Shown here piece by piece: positions 44,928-53,683 of a stretch of DNA of 64,000 nt. The number at the start of each line of letters is the position of its first letter. The stretch's first letter is position 1. The stretch covers positions 211,942-275,941 of the forward strand of contig HG799468.1 in NCBI GenBank assembly GCA_000531095.1, in the 5' to 3' direction. The notes under the pieces are model-generated. The model made no database searches and was not told the origin of the DNA. It saw only the letters and a list, made by a program, of their open reading frames with translations. Both the position numbers and the translations under genes were made by a program. Origin of the DNA: Gemmata massiliana. GTDB taxonomy: Bacteria; Planctomycetota; Planctomycetia; Gemmatales; Gemmataceae.

Positions 44928-47411
44928 ATGCGGTTCCTCCTCCCCGCTCTCGCTTCTCTGCTGTGCCTTTCGCCGATTGCTTCGGCGGCGGACCTGCGCG
45001 TGTTCCCGTCCGAGGTCGTGCTCGGTGGGCCGAACCGGACGCAGCAACTGTTCGTCATCGAAGAAGAGGGCGCGCGGGCCGTGCGCGACGTGACCGCACT
45101 GGTCCGGTATGCCTCGACTCAAGCCCCGATCGGCTCCGCCGTCAAAGTGGACGCGAAGGGACTCGTCACTGCCGTGAGTGGCGGCGAGTCTGTTATCACG
45201 ATCACCTACGGGGACAGACGGGTCAACGTGACCTGCAAGGTGGGCGCTGACGTTCCCAGCACGCCGAACTTTCGCAATCACATTATTCCGATACTCACGC
45301 GGACCGGGTGCAACGCGGGCGCCTGCCACGGCGCGCTCGCGGGCAAGGGCGGGATGAAGCTGTCGCTCCGCGGGTACGACCCGGAAACCGACTGGTTCGT
45401 GCTCACGCGGCAGGCGCTCGCCCGGCGCGTCGATCTCACCAAACCGGCCGACAGCCTGTTGCTGAAGAAGGCCGTGCGCGGAGTGCCCCACAGCGGAGGC
45501 GAGCGCTTCACGGAAGAGTCGGTCCACTACAAGACGCTGCTCGCGTGGCTCCAGGCCGGTGCGCCCGGTCCCAAACCCACCGACGCGGAACTCGAGCGCC
45601 TCGAAGTGTTCCCGCCCGCGATTCTCGTGAAGCCCGGTGGCCCCAAGATCAACTTCCAGGTTCGGGTGCGGGCGATCTATTCCGACGGCGCCAGCGAGGA
45701 CGTAACCAATCTGGCGCGGTTCGGATCGAGCGAGGAACTCGTGGCCCGCGTTGCGGAAGACGGACTCGTCACGCCGGTGGGGAACGGCGAAGCGGCGGTC
45801 ACGGTCGGGTTCGGTACGAAGGTCGCCACGCTCACGATTACCGCGCCGTACCCCAGCGAGCTCAAGTCCGGCACGTCCGCAAAGCAGAACAACTTCGTTG
45901 ATGAGCACGTGAACCAGAAGTTACAACTTCTGCGCCTCCCGGCATCGGAACCGTGTACCGACGCGGAGTTCATCCGCCGCGTGTACCTCGATTCGTGTGG
46001 CATCCTGCCCACGGCCGACGAGGTCGCGTCGTTCCTGAAGGACACGGACGCGAAGAAGCGCGCGAAGCTCGTCGACAAACTGCTCGACCACCCCGCGTTC
46101 GTCGATTACTGGGCGCACAAGTGGTCCGATTTGTTGCTCGTTTCGACCCGCAAATTGCCGCAACCCGCGATGTGGGCCTTCTACCGATCGGTGCGGCAGA
46201 GCGTCGCGGACAACAAGCCGTGGGACAGGTTCGCACGCGACGTCCTCACGGCCAGCGGGAGTTCACTCACCAACGGCGGCGGGAACTACTTCGTGCTCCA
46301 CAAGGACGTGAGCGCGCTGGCCGAATCGACCTCGATCACGTTCCTCGGCACGTCCATCGGTTGTGCGAAGTGTCACAACCACCCGCTGGAGAAATGGACC
46401 CAGGACCAGTATTGGGCCTTCGCGAACCTGTTCGCCCGCGTGGGGCTGAAGAACGGCGATCGCGGGGGCGAAGTACTCGTGCAGAGCCAGACAGAAGGCG
46501 ATGCGCTACACCTTCGCAAGGGCGTCGCGATGTCCCCCACGCCCCTTGACGGCAAGCCGCTCCCCGCGGACTCGCCCATCGATCGTCGGGCGTACTTCAC
46601 CGACTGGCTCACGGCGCCGACCAATCCGTACTTCGCGAAATCGCTCGTGAACCGCGTCTGGAAGAACTACATGGGGCGCGGGCTGGTGGAAGCCGAAGAC
46701 GACCTGCGCGAAACGAACCCGCCGAGCAACGCGGCGCTGTTCACCGCGCTCGCGGACGACTTCGTGAAGAACAAGTACGACGTCAAGCACCTCATGCGCA
46801 CGATCCTGAACTCGGCCGCGTACCAGCGCTCGTCGAAGCCGCTGAAGGAGAACGCCGCGGACGACCGCTTTTACTCGCGCTATCTGGTGCGGCGGTTGCC
46901 GGGCGAGGTGATCCTCGATGCGTACTCCGACCTCACCGGGGTGGCGACGCCGTTCGACAAGATCACGTCGGCCGCGGGCGACGCGACTTCGCCCATTGCG
47001 ACCTACCCGCGCGGCACGCGGGCGATCCAGGTGCCGGACTCGCTCGCCACGTCGCAGTTCCTCGACGCCTTCGGGCGCGCGGAGCGCGTCCAGACGTGTG
47101 CGTGCGAGCGCACCTCCGACGCCAGCGTCACGCAGGCCCTTCACCTGAATAACGGTTACACCCTCAACGACAAACTGCGCGACCCGAATTCCGTCGTTAC
47201 CAAGTGGATCGCGGAGAAGCTCAAGGACGAGGAAATTGTGGACCGCGTGTTCCTGGCCGGACTGAGCCGGAAGCCGACCGCGGCCGAACAGAAGAAGTTT
47301 TTGGACATTCTCGCGGACGGATCGAAGGACGGGGCACAATCTCGTCGCGAGACGATCGAAGACTTCGTATGGGCGGTCCTGACGGGCCGTGAGTTCCTGT
47401 TCAACCATTGA
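44928..47411 (+). CDS. DUF1549/DUF1553 protein with Ig-like (Big2) N-terminal part
   Basis: The protein has 827 residues with signal peptide MRFLLPALASLLCLSPIASA. Two Ig-like Big2-type stretches (VKVDAKGLVTAVSGGESVIT, VARVAEDGLVTPVGNGEAAV) flank a cytochrome-like part with the haem-type motif GCNAGACHG (Cx4CH). DUF1549 follows (EFIRRVYLDSCGILPTADEV, IGCAKCHNHPLEKWTQDQYW) and DUF1553 (YFAKSLVNRVWKNYMGRGLV, DVKHLMRTILNSAAYQRSS, GRAERVQTCACERTSDASVT). It pairs with the DUF1501 protein at 42520. ATG 44928 starts the signal peptide. Confidence 0.92.
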   Translation: MRFLLPALASLLCLSPIASAADLRVFPSEVVLGGPNRTQQLFVIEEEGARAVRDVTALVRYASTQAPIGSAVKVDAKGLVTAVSGGESVITITYGDRRVNVTCKVGADVPSTPNFRNHIIPILTRTGCNAGACHGALAGKGGMKLSLRGYDPETDWFVLTRQALARRVDLTKPADSLLLKKAVRGVPHSGGERFTEESVHYKTLLAWLQAGAPGPKPTDAELERLEVFPPAILVKPGGPKINFQVRVRAIYSDGASEDVTNLARFGSSEELVARVAEDGLVTPVGNGEAAVTVGFGTKVATLTITAPYPSELKSGTSAKQNNFVDEHVNQKLQLLRLPASEPCTDAEFIRRVYLDSCGILPTADEVASFLKDTDAKKRAKLVDKLLDHPAFVDYWAHKWSDLLLVSTRKLPQPAMWAFYRSVRQSVADNKPWDRFARDVLTASGSSLTNGGGNYFVLHKDVSALAESTSITFLGTSIGCAKCHNHPLEKWTQDQYWAFANLFARVGLKNGDRGGEVLVQSQTEGDALHLRKGVAMSPTPLDGKPLPADSPIDRRAYFTDWLTAPTNPYFAKSLVNRVWKNYMGRGLVEAEDDLRETNPPSNAALFTALADDFVKNKYDVKHLMRTILNSAAYQRSSKPLKENAADDRFYSRYLVRRLPGEVILDAYSDLTGVATPFDKITSAAGDATSPIATYPRGTRAIQVPDSLATSQFLDAFGRAERVQTCACERTSDASVTQALHLNNGYTLNDKLRDPNSVVTKWIAEKLKDEEIVDRVFLAGLSRKPTAAEQKKFLDILADGSKDGAQSRRETIEDFVWAVLTGREFLFNH

Positions 47412-47456
47412 GCCGCCGACCGGTTGCGCCGGTCACGAAAGCTACGGTGACGCCCG

Positions 47457-47870
47457 ATGGACCCGCTTAACCCGAACGCGACGCCCGAAAATACACCCCC
47501 GGTTGTACCGGGCGCACTGCCGCTCCAACCGAGGCCGTGGGACAAACCACAACCCCAGCCCAACCCGCCGGCGGCCAGTGGAAACAGCGCCTTTGTTGAT
47601 GGCGTGGCTGTGACCGGTGATATCGCGAGTACGGGTGCCAACCTTGTCGGTTTTGCGGCCGAAGTGACGAGCGGCGCGATCGACCTCGCGGGCAGTGCGG
47701 CGGGAGCCGTCGGTGAGGTTGCGGGGGCGGCGCTCGAAGGCGCGGGCGAAGTGGCTGGAGCCGCCCTCGAAGGCGCCGGCGGGTGCGCGGACGGTTGCGC
47801 CGGGTGCTCGCTCGCGATACTGTTCTTGTTATTTGCCACGGCCGGCACCGCGATGGCCCTGTTCCACTGA
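47457..47870 (+). CDS. Pro/Ala/Gly-rich protein with C-terminal membrane segment
   Basis: The protein has 137 residues: a Pro/Asn-rich start, then a helical stretch with an exact 11-residue tandem repeat (GEVAGAALEGA twice), a Cys pair (CADGCAGC) and a terminal membrane segment LAILFLLFATAGTAMALFH. It looks like a small anchored protein of planctomycete type. It lies between the DUF1549 gene and the WD40/PPC gene in the same direction. No function proposed. Confidence 0.6.
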   Translation: MDPLNPNATPENTPPVVPGALPLQPRPWDKPQPQPNPPAASGNSAFVDGVAVTGDIASTGANLVGFAAEVTSGAIDLAGSAAGAVGEVAGAALEGAGEVAGAALEGAGGCADGCAGCSLAILFLLFATAGTAMALFH

Positions 47871-47893
47871 TTCACTCCTCGGACAGACCTCTC

Positions 47894-50800
47894 ATGGCTC
47901 GACTGCTTTCGCTGGTGCTCCTCTTCTCCCCCGCGATTGCGACGGCCGCACCGCCCGTCACCGCGGTCGCGTACTCCCCGAAAGGGGAATATGTCGCGTT
48001 CGGAACGCCCGGCGAAGTGCGCGTGTTCAACGTGCTCGGAACACAAATCGGTGCGCCCGTCACCGTTACGGGGCGTGTCACGGCCCTCACGTTCCACCCG
48101 CAGGGGCGCTGGCTCGCGATCGCGCACGGGGACGCCGGCAAGAACGGCGTCGTGTCTCTTCAGCCAGTAGGAGAATCGGGCGAAAAGGGGCCGATCACCA
48201 TCAACGCGCACCGCGACGCGATTTACACGATGGCTTTCTCGCCGGACGGGAAGCAACTCGCGACCGCGGGGTACGATCGCGTTGTTCACCTCTGGAACGT
48301 GAACGATAAGGAGGCCAAACCTGCTCCGCGCCTCACCCTCAAGGACCACAGCGACGCGGTGTACGGTGTCGCGTTCCACCCGGACGGGAAGTTGCTCGCA
48401 TCCGTCAGTGCGGACCGCGCCGTGAAGGTGTGGGAGGTCGCGACCGGCAAGCGGCTGTACACGCTCGGCGACGCGACCGACTGGCTGTACACAGTCGCCT
48501 GGAGCCCGGACAAGAAGCACCTCGCCGCAGCCGGCGTGGATAAGAGCGTCCGGGTATGGGCCGTCGATACCGAGGGCGCAAAGCTGGTTCATGCGGCGTT
48601 CGCACACGAGAGCGCAGTGTGGCGGATCGCGTATTCGGGTGACGGCTCGCGGCTTTACTCTGTTGGCGAAGACAAAGTCATCAAGGCGTGGAACACGGCG
48701 AAGTTGACGGAAGCGAAAGTCTTCGACGCTCAGCCCGATACGGTTCTGGATCTCGCACTGCGGCCGGACGGGAAGCAACTCGCGCTCGCGCGCTTCGACG
48801 GCGCGGGCGCGTTACTCGATGTCGCGAACGGCAAGGCTACGGCTCAACTGCTCCCCACAGTGCCCACCAAACCGGTGCCGCCCAAAGTGGCGCGAATTGC
48901 GCCCTCCGGCGGTGTGCGCGGGGCAACCACGCGCGTAACGATTAGTGGGGCCGGGCTCGATTGGGTGAAGACCGTCACTTCCACCACGCCCGAAATCACC
49001 GCGAAAATCGACCCGGCGCAGCGCAGCGCGACCGCACTCGAAGTGGACGTCACGATCAGCGCCGCGGTTCGTATTGGGGCCGCACAATTCACGCTCGACG
49101 GCGACGGAGGGAAGTCCGCGCCGGTCGCGTTCGCGGTCGATTACTTCGCCGCGGTCGCCGAAGCCGGCATCACGGATTCCGCGCGCAACGCGATGGCCGT
49201 GAAACAAAACACGACCGTCGCGGGAGTGGTAGACCGCGAAGGGGACATGGACTACTACCGCTTCACGGCCGCGGTCGGCGATCAGATCGGCGTGCAAGTG
49301 CTCGCGCCCGAACTCGGCTCGAAACTCAACCCGGTTATTGTGCTCACCGACGAAGCCGGGGGCGTTCTCGCGGAGGGCACAGCGGCCCTCGGGTTCGTTG
49401 CGCACAACGCGGGCACCTACGCGATCGGCGTCCGCGACCGTGATTTCCGCGGTGGCGGCGATTTCACTTACCGGCTCCACATTGGCGCGATCCCGGTCGT
49501 GACGGGCGTGTTCCCGCTCGCCGCACCACGCGGGCGCACGACGAGCGTTCACGTTTCCGGTGTGAACCTCGGGGCGCCGAGCGGTGTGACGACGAAGGTT
49601 ACTGTCCCAGCCGAGGCGATCCCCGGTGCGAAAGTCCCGGTACCGCTTTCGGGCGCTGCGATGCAGGCCGTGGGTAAAGCTGAAGTGACCGTGGCCGAGT
49701 TCTCAGCGGTCGTCCTCAATCCGACCGCTGGGGCCGACATTCGCGTGCCCGGTTCCGCGGATGGTATCCTCACGAAGCCGAACGAGGCCCAGACCACGCG
49801 GTTTGAAGCACGAAAGGGCGAGCGGCTCGTCGTGGAAGTGCTGGCGCGGCGCGCGGGTTCGCCCGTCGATCCGGTGATCGAGATTTTGGACGCGGCCGGT
49901 AAACCGGTTCCGCTCGGTGTGCTGCGTGCGACCGCGAAAACGAGCGTCACGTTCCGCGACCACGACTCGTCGAGCACCGGCATCCGGCTCGACGCCTGGA
50001 ACGAACTCGCGATCGACGATTACCTCTACGTGAACGGCGAGGTGATGCGCATTCTCGCGCTCCCGAAGGGACCGGACGACGATTGCCAGTTCTACCAGAC
50101 CGGCGGTCAGCGAGTCGCGTTTCACGGCACAACGCCGACGCACCACAGCCTCGGCTTGCCCATGTACAAGGTCGAACTGCACCCGCCTGGCAAGACGTTC
50201 CCGCCGAACGGCCTCCCGTTGTTCCCGCTCACCTACCGCAATGATGACGGCGGGTCGGGATACGGCAAGGACAGCCGATTGTTCTTTGACGTGCCCGCGG
50301 ACGGCAGCTATCAGGTTCGCGTGACGGACGCACGCGGGTCGGCGGGGCCGAATCACGCTTACCGCGTCACCGTGCGCCACCCCAAGCCCGATTTCGCCGT
50401 GAGCTTCAACCCGACCGCCCCGAGCGTGTGGAAAGGTGGTGCGATCCCGGTCAACGTGAGCGTTACGCGGTTCGACGGCTTCGACGGTCCCGTGCATGTC
50501 AAACTCGCCGGGATTCCCGACGGAATGTGGGCGCCGGAAACGTTCGTTGAAGCCGGTGCGAACGCCACGACGTTCGCCCTCTACGCGAACGCGGACGCGA
50601 CCATCCCCGCGGACGCCAAACTCAAACTGATCGCGCGCGCGACGATCGGCGGGAAAGAAGTGACGCGCGAGGTCGCGGGCGGGTTGCCAAAGATTGCAGC
50701 GGTGGGCGACATCGTGACGACCGTGCGCGAACAGACGATCGCGATCCAGCCCGGTAAGGAGACACGATTCACGGTGGACATCGCGCGCCAGGGAAAGTTC

Positions 50801-51025
50801 GCCGGGCGCGTGCCGATCGACGTGCAGGGGCTGCCGCACGGCGTCCGCGTGCTGAACATCGGTCTGAACGGCATCCTCATCACCGAGCGCGACACGAGCC
50901 GCGAAGTGGTGCTCTACGCGGAACCGTGGGTGAAGCCGATGGAGCACCCCATTGTGGTGCTCGCCCGCCGCGAGGGAACGGGGGCCGAACACGCCGCGAA
51001 GTCGCTGCTGTTGAAGGTGAAGTAA
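47894..51025 (+). CDS. secreted WD40 propeller protein with PPC-like domains
   Basis: The protein has 1043 residues. Signal peptide MARLLSLVLLFSPAIATAA, then about seven WD40 blades (residues about 25-320: TMAFSPDGKQLATAGYDRVV, GVAFHPDGKLLASVSADRAV, KVWEVATGKRLYTLGDATDW). IPT/PPC-like beta domains follow: IAPSGGVRGATTRVTISGAG, DYYRFTAAVGDQIGVQVLAP (pre-peptidase C-terminal type) and further sandwich domains to the end. It lies downstream of the DUF1501/DUF1549 pair, and genes of this class accompany such pairs in planctomycetes. Role unknown; probable cell-envelope scaffold. Confidence 0.87.
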   Translation: MARLLSLVLLFSPAIATAAPPVTAVAYSPKGEYVAFGTPGEVRVFNVLGTQIGAPVTVTGRVTALTFHPQGRWLAIAHGDAGKNGVVSLQPVGESGEKGPITINAHRDAIYTMAFSPDGKQLATAGYDRVVHLWNVNDKEAKPAPRLTLKDHSDAVYGVAFHPDGKLLASVSADRAVKVWEVATGKRLYTLGDATDWLYTVAWSPDKKHLAAAGVDKSVRVWAVDTEGAKLVHAAFAHESAVWRIAYSGDGSRLYSVGEDKVIKAWNTAKLTEAKVFDAQPDTVLDLALRPDGKQLALARFDGAGALLDVANGKATAQLLPTVPTKPVPPKVARIAPSGGVRGATTRVTISGAGLDWVKTVTSTTPEITAKIDPAQRSATALEVDVTISAAVRIGAAQFTLDGDGGKSAPVAFAVDYFAAVAEAGITDSARNAMAVKQNTTVAGVVDREGDMDYYRFTAAVGDQIGVQVLAPELGSKLNPVIVLTDEAGGVLAEGTAALGFVAHNAGTYAIGVRDRDFRGGGDFTYRLHIGAIPVVTGVFPLAAPRGRTTSVHVSGVNLGAPSGVTTKVTVPAEAIPGAKVPVPLSGAAMQAVGKAEVTVAEFSAVVLNPTAGADIRVPGSADGILTKPNEAQTTRFEARKGERLVVEVLARRAGSPVDPVIEILDAAGKPVPLGVLRATAKTSVTFRDHDSSSTGIRLDAWNELAIDDYLYVNGEVMRILALPKGPDDDCQFYQTGGQRVAFHGTTPTHHSLGLPMYKVELHPPGKTFPPNGLPLFPLTYRNDDGGSGYGKDSRLFFDVPADGSYQVRVTDARGSAGPNHAYRVTVRHPKPDFAVSFNPTAPSVWKGGAIPVNVSVTRFDGFDGPVHVKLAGIPDGMWAPETFVEAGANATTFALYANADATIPADAKLKLIARATIGGKEVTREVAGGLPKIAAVGDIVTTVREQTIAIQPGKETRFTVDIARQGKFAGRVPIDVQGLPHGVRVLNIGLNGILITERDTSREVVLYAEPWVKPMEHPIVVLARREGTGAEHAAKSLLLKVK

Positions 51026-51035
51026 CCAGCGCTAT

Positions 51036-51512
51036 TTAAGGCGAACTCGGTGATTCGATTCGAGTCCAGGTCACGAAGGGGGAGACGAGTGCCGGTCCTT
51101 CCAGCCGGAACTGATCCGGCCCGTCCCAGGTCATAGTGTACTCCAAAACGCGGGCCTTTTTGCGGGTGAAGAACCGGCGCAGCGAGGGATCGGTGTCCGC
51201 GGGAGTTGCGTGGATCTCGTGGAACCGTTCGCCCGCGACGCGCCAGCGGCCGAACGGATGATCGGACAAAACCTCCCCGGTGTCACGGTTTCGGGCCAAC
51301 ATGTACATTGTCCCGTCGGCGCGCAGGCTTATTTCAACAATCATTTCAGGCGGCGTGATTTCCGATCGGACGTTCCACGTGCCGACAAATCGCGTGTCGG
51401 CAGTCGATTGCCCGAACCACCACCAGCCACCCGCAACGGCCGCAATCAGGTACGCGACCAGTCCGAGCACCCTCCACGAGCGCCGCGAAACCGCTTTGAG
51501 TGACTTGAGCAT
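51036..51512 (-). CDS. membrane-anchored lipocalin-like protein
   Basis: The protein has 158 residues. A basic start and one membrane segment (VLGLVAYLIAAVAGGWWWFG, about 15-34) precede a beta-rich domain beginning RFVGTWNVRSEITPPEMIVE with LRADGTMYMLARN, like small lipocalin-type domains. GAGGG precedes ATG 51512. It is convergent with the WD40/PPC gene, the stops 10 bp apart. Confidence 0.7.
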   Translation of the reverse strand: MLKSLKAVSRRSWRVLGLVAYLIAAVAGGWWWFGQSTADTRFVGTWNVRSEITPPEMIVEISLRADGTMYMLARNRDTGEVLSDHPFGRWRVAGERFHEIHATPADTDPSLRRFFTRKKARVLEYTMTWDGPDQFRLEGPALVSPFVTWTRIESPSSP

Positions 51513-51554
51513 TCTGCGGCCCTCGTCGCGTGAGGTGTTGGGTAATCATCGCAT

Positions 51555-51686
51555 TACGAGCTTCACCCACCGCCCTTGCGGGCGGGGTTCACCCGCTACT
51601 GAGGTCGGCGAGATGCCAGTACGGGCGCACGGCTTCGTGGCTGTACTGGCGAACCCCGCCCGCAAGGGCGGTGGGTGAAGCTCGTA
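51555..51686. repeat. inverted pair of family A elements with internal stem
   Basis: Perfect 36-bp arms at 51555-51590 and 51651-51686, each with CCGCCC-GCAA-GGGCGG. Between them GCCAGTAC (51615-51622) pairs with GTACTGGC (51643-51650). The nested layout recalls the composite BIME elements of enterobacteria. It lies between divergently placed gene ends, upstream of the anchored protein. Confidence 0.9.
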
Positions 51687-51758
51687 GCGCCGTGGTGCGC
51701 CACCGTGCCCGGGAAACTGACGACGAGAGCCGCTTGGTATTCCAGGAGAAAAGTCGCG

Positions 51759-52466
51759 TCAGTTCTCGATGGGACGTGCCGCCCGGCTCGGCGCCACCTG
51801 CCGGACCACTTCGGATAGGAACTCGTTAACGGTCGTGGCGCTGAACAGCGTCAGTGCGTGCCCGCCGATCGGGACGACGACATCGGGCCGCGTGAGCGCG
51901 ACCGGTAGCGTTCGGTCGTTGGCGCCGTGAATCTGGAACACGCGGACCCGTCGGCTTGCAGGTCGGGCGCGCCAGTGCGTCACCGCACACATCGCCCACC
52001 GGACGAACGCAGCTTCGGGTTGCGACAGTCGGCGCAACCGCCGGATCGTGCCACCGGACAGAAACCGGCGACCCCATCGAGCGATCAACCCTGCAAGTGT
52101 CCCGAGCCGGTCCGGACCGAGGAGCGTGACCGGCCACAGGAGGCGCCACCGGAGCGGGAGTTCGATCGGGGACCGGACGCTCCCGATTAAGACACACTCG
52201 CGGGCGCGGAGGTGGACCGCCATTTCCAGCGCGACAATGCCGCCGAACGACGCTCCGCCGATGAGGTACGGACGGTCGGGTTCGATCAACCGGGCCATTC
52301 GCGCTGCGTAATTGCGAAGCGATTCACCGGGCCGCGCTTCGATCCACGGCAGTACGTGCAAATCAGGGAAATGTGCCAACTGAGGGCCGAATAGTCGTTC
52401 GTCGGCAGCCATGCCCGAGAGCAGTACGATGGGCACGCGGGCCGCTTCAGGATCGCTCTGGCTCAC
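51759..52466 (-). CDS. alpha/beta hydrolase
   Basis: The protein has 235 residues. IVLLSGMAADERLFGPQLAH opens the fold, LIGGASFGGIVALEMA (Ser nucleophile in GxSxG form, about 80) and IHGANDRTLP (Asp) with GGHALTLF (His) complete the triad. Substrate unknown. It starts at GTG 52466, which overlaps the TGA of the acetyltransferase gene (GTGA), indicating coupled translation. Confidence 0.85.
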   Translation of the reverse strand: MSQSDPEAARVPIVLLSGMAADERLFGPQLAHFPDLHVLPWIEARPGESLRNYAARMARLIEPDRPYLIGGASFGGIVALEMAVHLRARECVLIGSVRSPIELPLRWRLLWPVTLLGPDRLGTLAGLIARWGRRFLSGGTIRRLRRLSQPEAAFVRWAMCAVTHWRARPASRRVRVFQIHGANDRTLPVALTRPDVVVPIGGHALTLFSATTVNEFLSEVVRQVAPSRAARPIEN

Positions 52467-53017
52467 GAGACTTCCCGCACCACGCGGCACGGGTTCCCGA
52501 CCGCGATCACGCCCGCGGGGATGTGGCCCGTCACCACGCTACCGGCGCCGATAACCGTGCGATCGCCGATGGTCGCGCCCGGGCAGATGATCGCCCCACC
52601 TCCGATCCACACGTCCGAACCGATCGTCACCGGTTTCCCGAACTCGCGGGTCTTCCGCAGTTCGGCGTCTAATGGGTGCGTGGCGGCGTAGATTTGGACC
52701 GCCGGGCCGACCAGCGTGCGTGCGCCGATGCGGATCTCGCACACGTCCAGCAGCACGCAGTTGAAGTTGAAGTAGACCTTCTCGCCGAGGTGGATGTTGC
52801 CGCCGTAATCGCAGTAGAACGGCGGCTGGAGCCAGACCGTGTCGCCGCCCGAACCGAGCAGCTCGCGGAGCACGCGCCGGCGCACGGCCTCGTCCGCTTC
52901 GCGCGTCGCGTTCAGGTCCGCGATCAGGTCGCGGGCACGCACGCGGAGGCGCGCGAGTTCTGCGTCGAGCGGGTCATACAGTTCGCCCGCGAGCATTTTC
53001 TCACGTCCGGTGCGCAT
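52463..53017 (-). CDS. maltose/galactoside O-acetyltransferase-like protein (left-handed beta-helix)
   Basis: The protein has 184 residues. N-terminal helical part MLAGELYDPLDAEL typical of Maa/LacA/NodL, then hexapeptide-repeat helix with IYAATHPLDAE, PVTIGSDVWIGGGAIICPGA and TVIGAGSVVTGHIPAGVIAV, and catalytic His in THPLD. It transfers acetyl from acetyl-CoA to a sugar hydroxyl; the sugar is unknown. It overlaps the PHP gene by 17 bp upstream and the hydrolase by 4 bp downstream. Confidence 0.88.
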   Translation of the reverse strand: MRTGREKMLAGELYDPLDAELARLRVRARDLIADLNATREADEAVRRRVLRELLGSGGDTVWLQPPFYCDYGGNIHLGEKVYFNFNCVLLDVCEIRIGARTLVGPAVQIYAATHPLDAELRKTREFGKPVTIGSDVWIGGGAIICPGATIGDRTVIGAGSVVTGHIPAGVIAVGNPCRVVREVS

Positions 53018-53621
53018 CGTTCACCTTTGCGATGCCCTTTCTTCCCCGAATCGCCGCAACGAGATCGGCGTTCGTGCGGATGTCCGCGTCGAAGTCCGTG
53101 CAGCAGCACCCGACGGTGTAGGGCTGGTGCGAATCACTGTTCCCCAACTGGGCGAAGTGGGGGTACTTTTCCAGCAGTACCGCCGCTCGCGCACGCAGGT
53201 CCAGGTCCATGTTGTTCGACATCACCTCGATGCCATCAAGTTCCGGCTTCTGTTCGGCGAGGATCTTCTCGAACGGCTGGCCCCAGCGGTTCGGGTGCGC
53301 GGCCACGCACGCCCCGCCCTGGCGGTGAACCTCCCGGCACAGTTCCGGCCACGCGATCCCCTTCGGCACCGCGGACGTGTTGGTGAGGCCGTAGCACAGC
53401 ATGTCGCCGCCGCGCCCAGTCACTTCGAGTCCGGCGAGGATGACCAGTTGCGGCGCGAACGCGCGAAGTTCTTCTAATTCCTCCTCGGGCCACTGGAAGT
53501 CGTGTTCGGTGATGACGATCCCGTCCAGCCCGGCCTTGATCGCGGCGCTCACCAGTTCAAAAGGGTCGCTGTCCGCGTCGGGCGAGTGACGCGCGGTGTG
53601 CATGTGCAGATCGAACTTCAT
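53001..53621 (-). CDS. PHP domain metal-dependent phosphoesterase
   Basis: The protein has 206 residues, a single PHP domain. Metal ligands are visible as MKFDLHMHTARHSPD (1-15), VITEHDF, LAGLEVTGRGG, CVAAHPNRWG and LGNSDSHQPYTVG. Family members hydrolyse phosphoesters of nucleotides or small molecules; the substrate cannot be read. GGAAAGGAA precedes ATG 53621. First gene of a tightly overlapping trio. Confidence 0.9.
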   Translation of the reverse strand: MKFDLHMHTARHSPDADSDPFELVSAAIKAGLDGIVITEHDFQWPEEELEELRAFAPQLVILAGLEVTGRGGDMLCYGLTNTSAVPKGIAWPELCREVHRQGGACVAAHPNRWGQPFEKILAEQKPELDGIEVMSNNMDLDLRARAAVLLEKYPHFAQLGNSDSHQPYTVGCCCTDFDADIRTNADLVAAIRGRKGIAKVNDAHRT

Positions 53622-53683
53622 CGCGGTTCCTTTCCGGTGTTGCCCCTATTGTAGCAGCACGAGTTCACGCCAGGAGCGAAGCC

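Noticed and set aside
47156-48778. 540-codon minus-strand frame
   Set aside because: Antisense to the DUF1549 and WD40/PPC genes; low-complexity composition.
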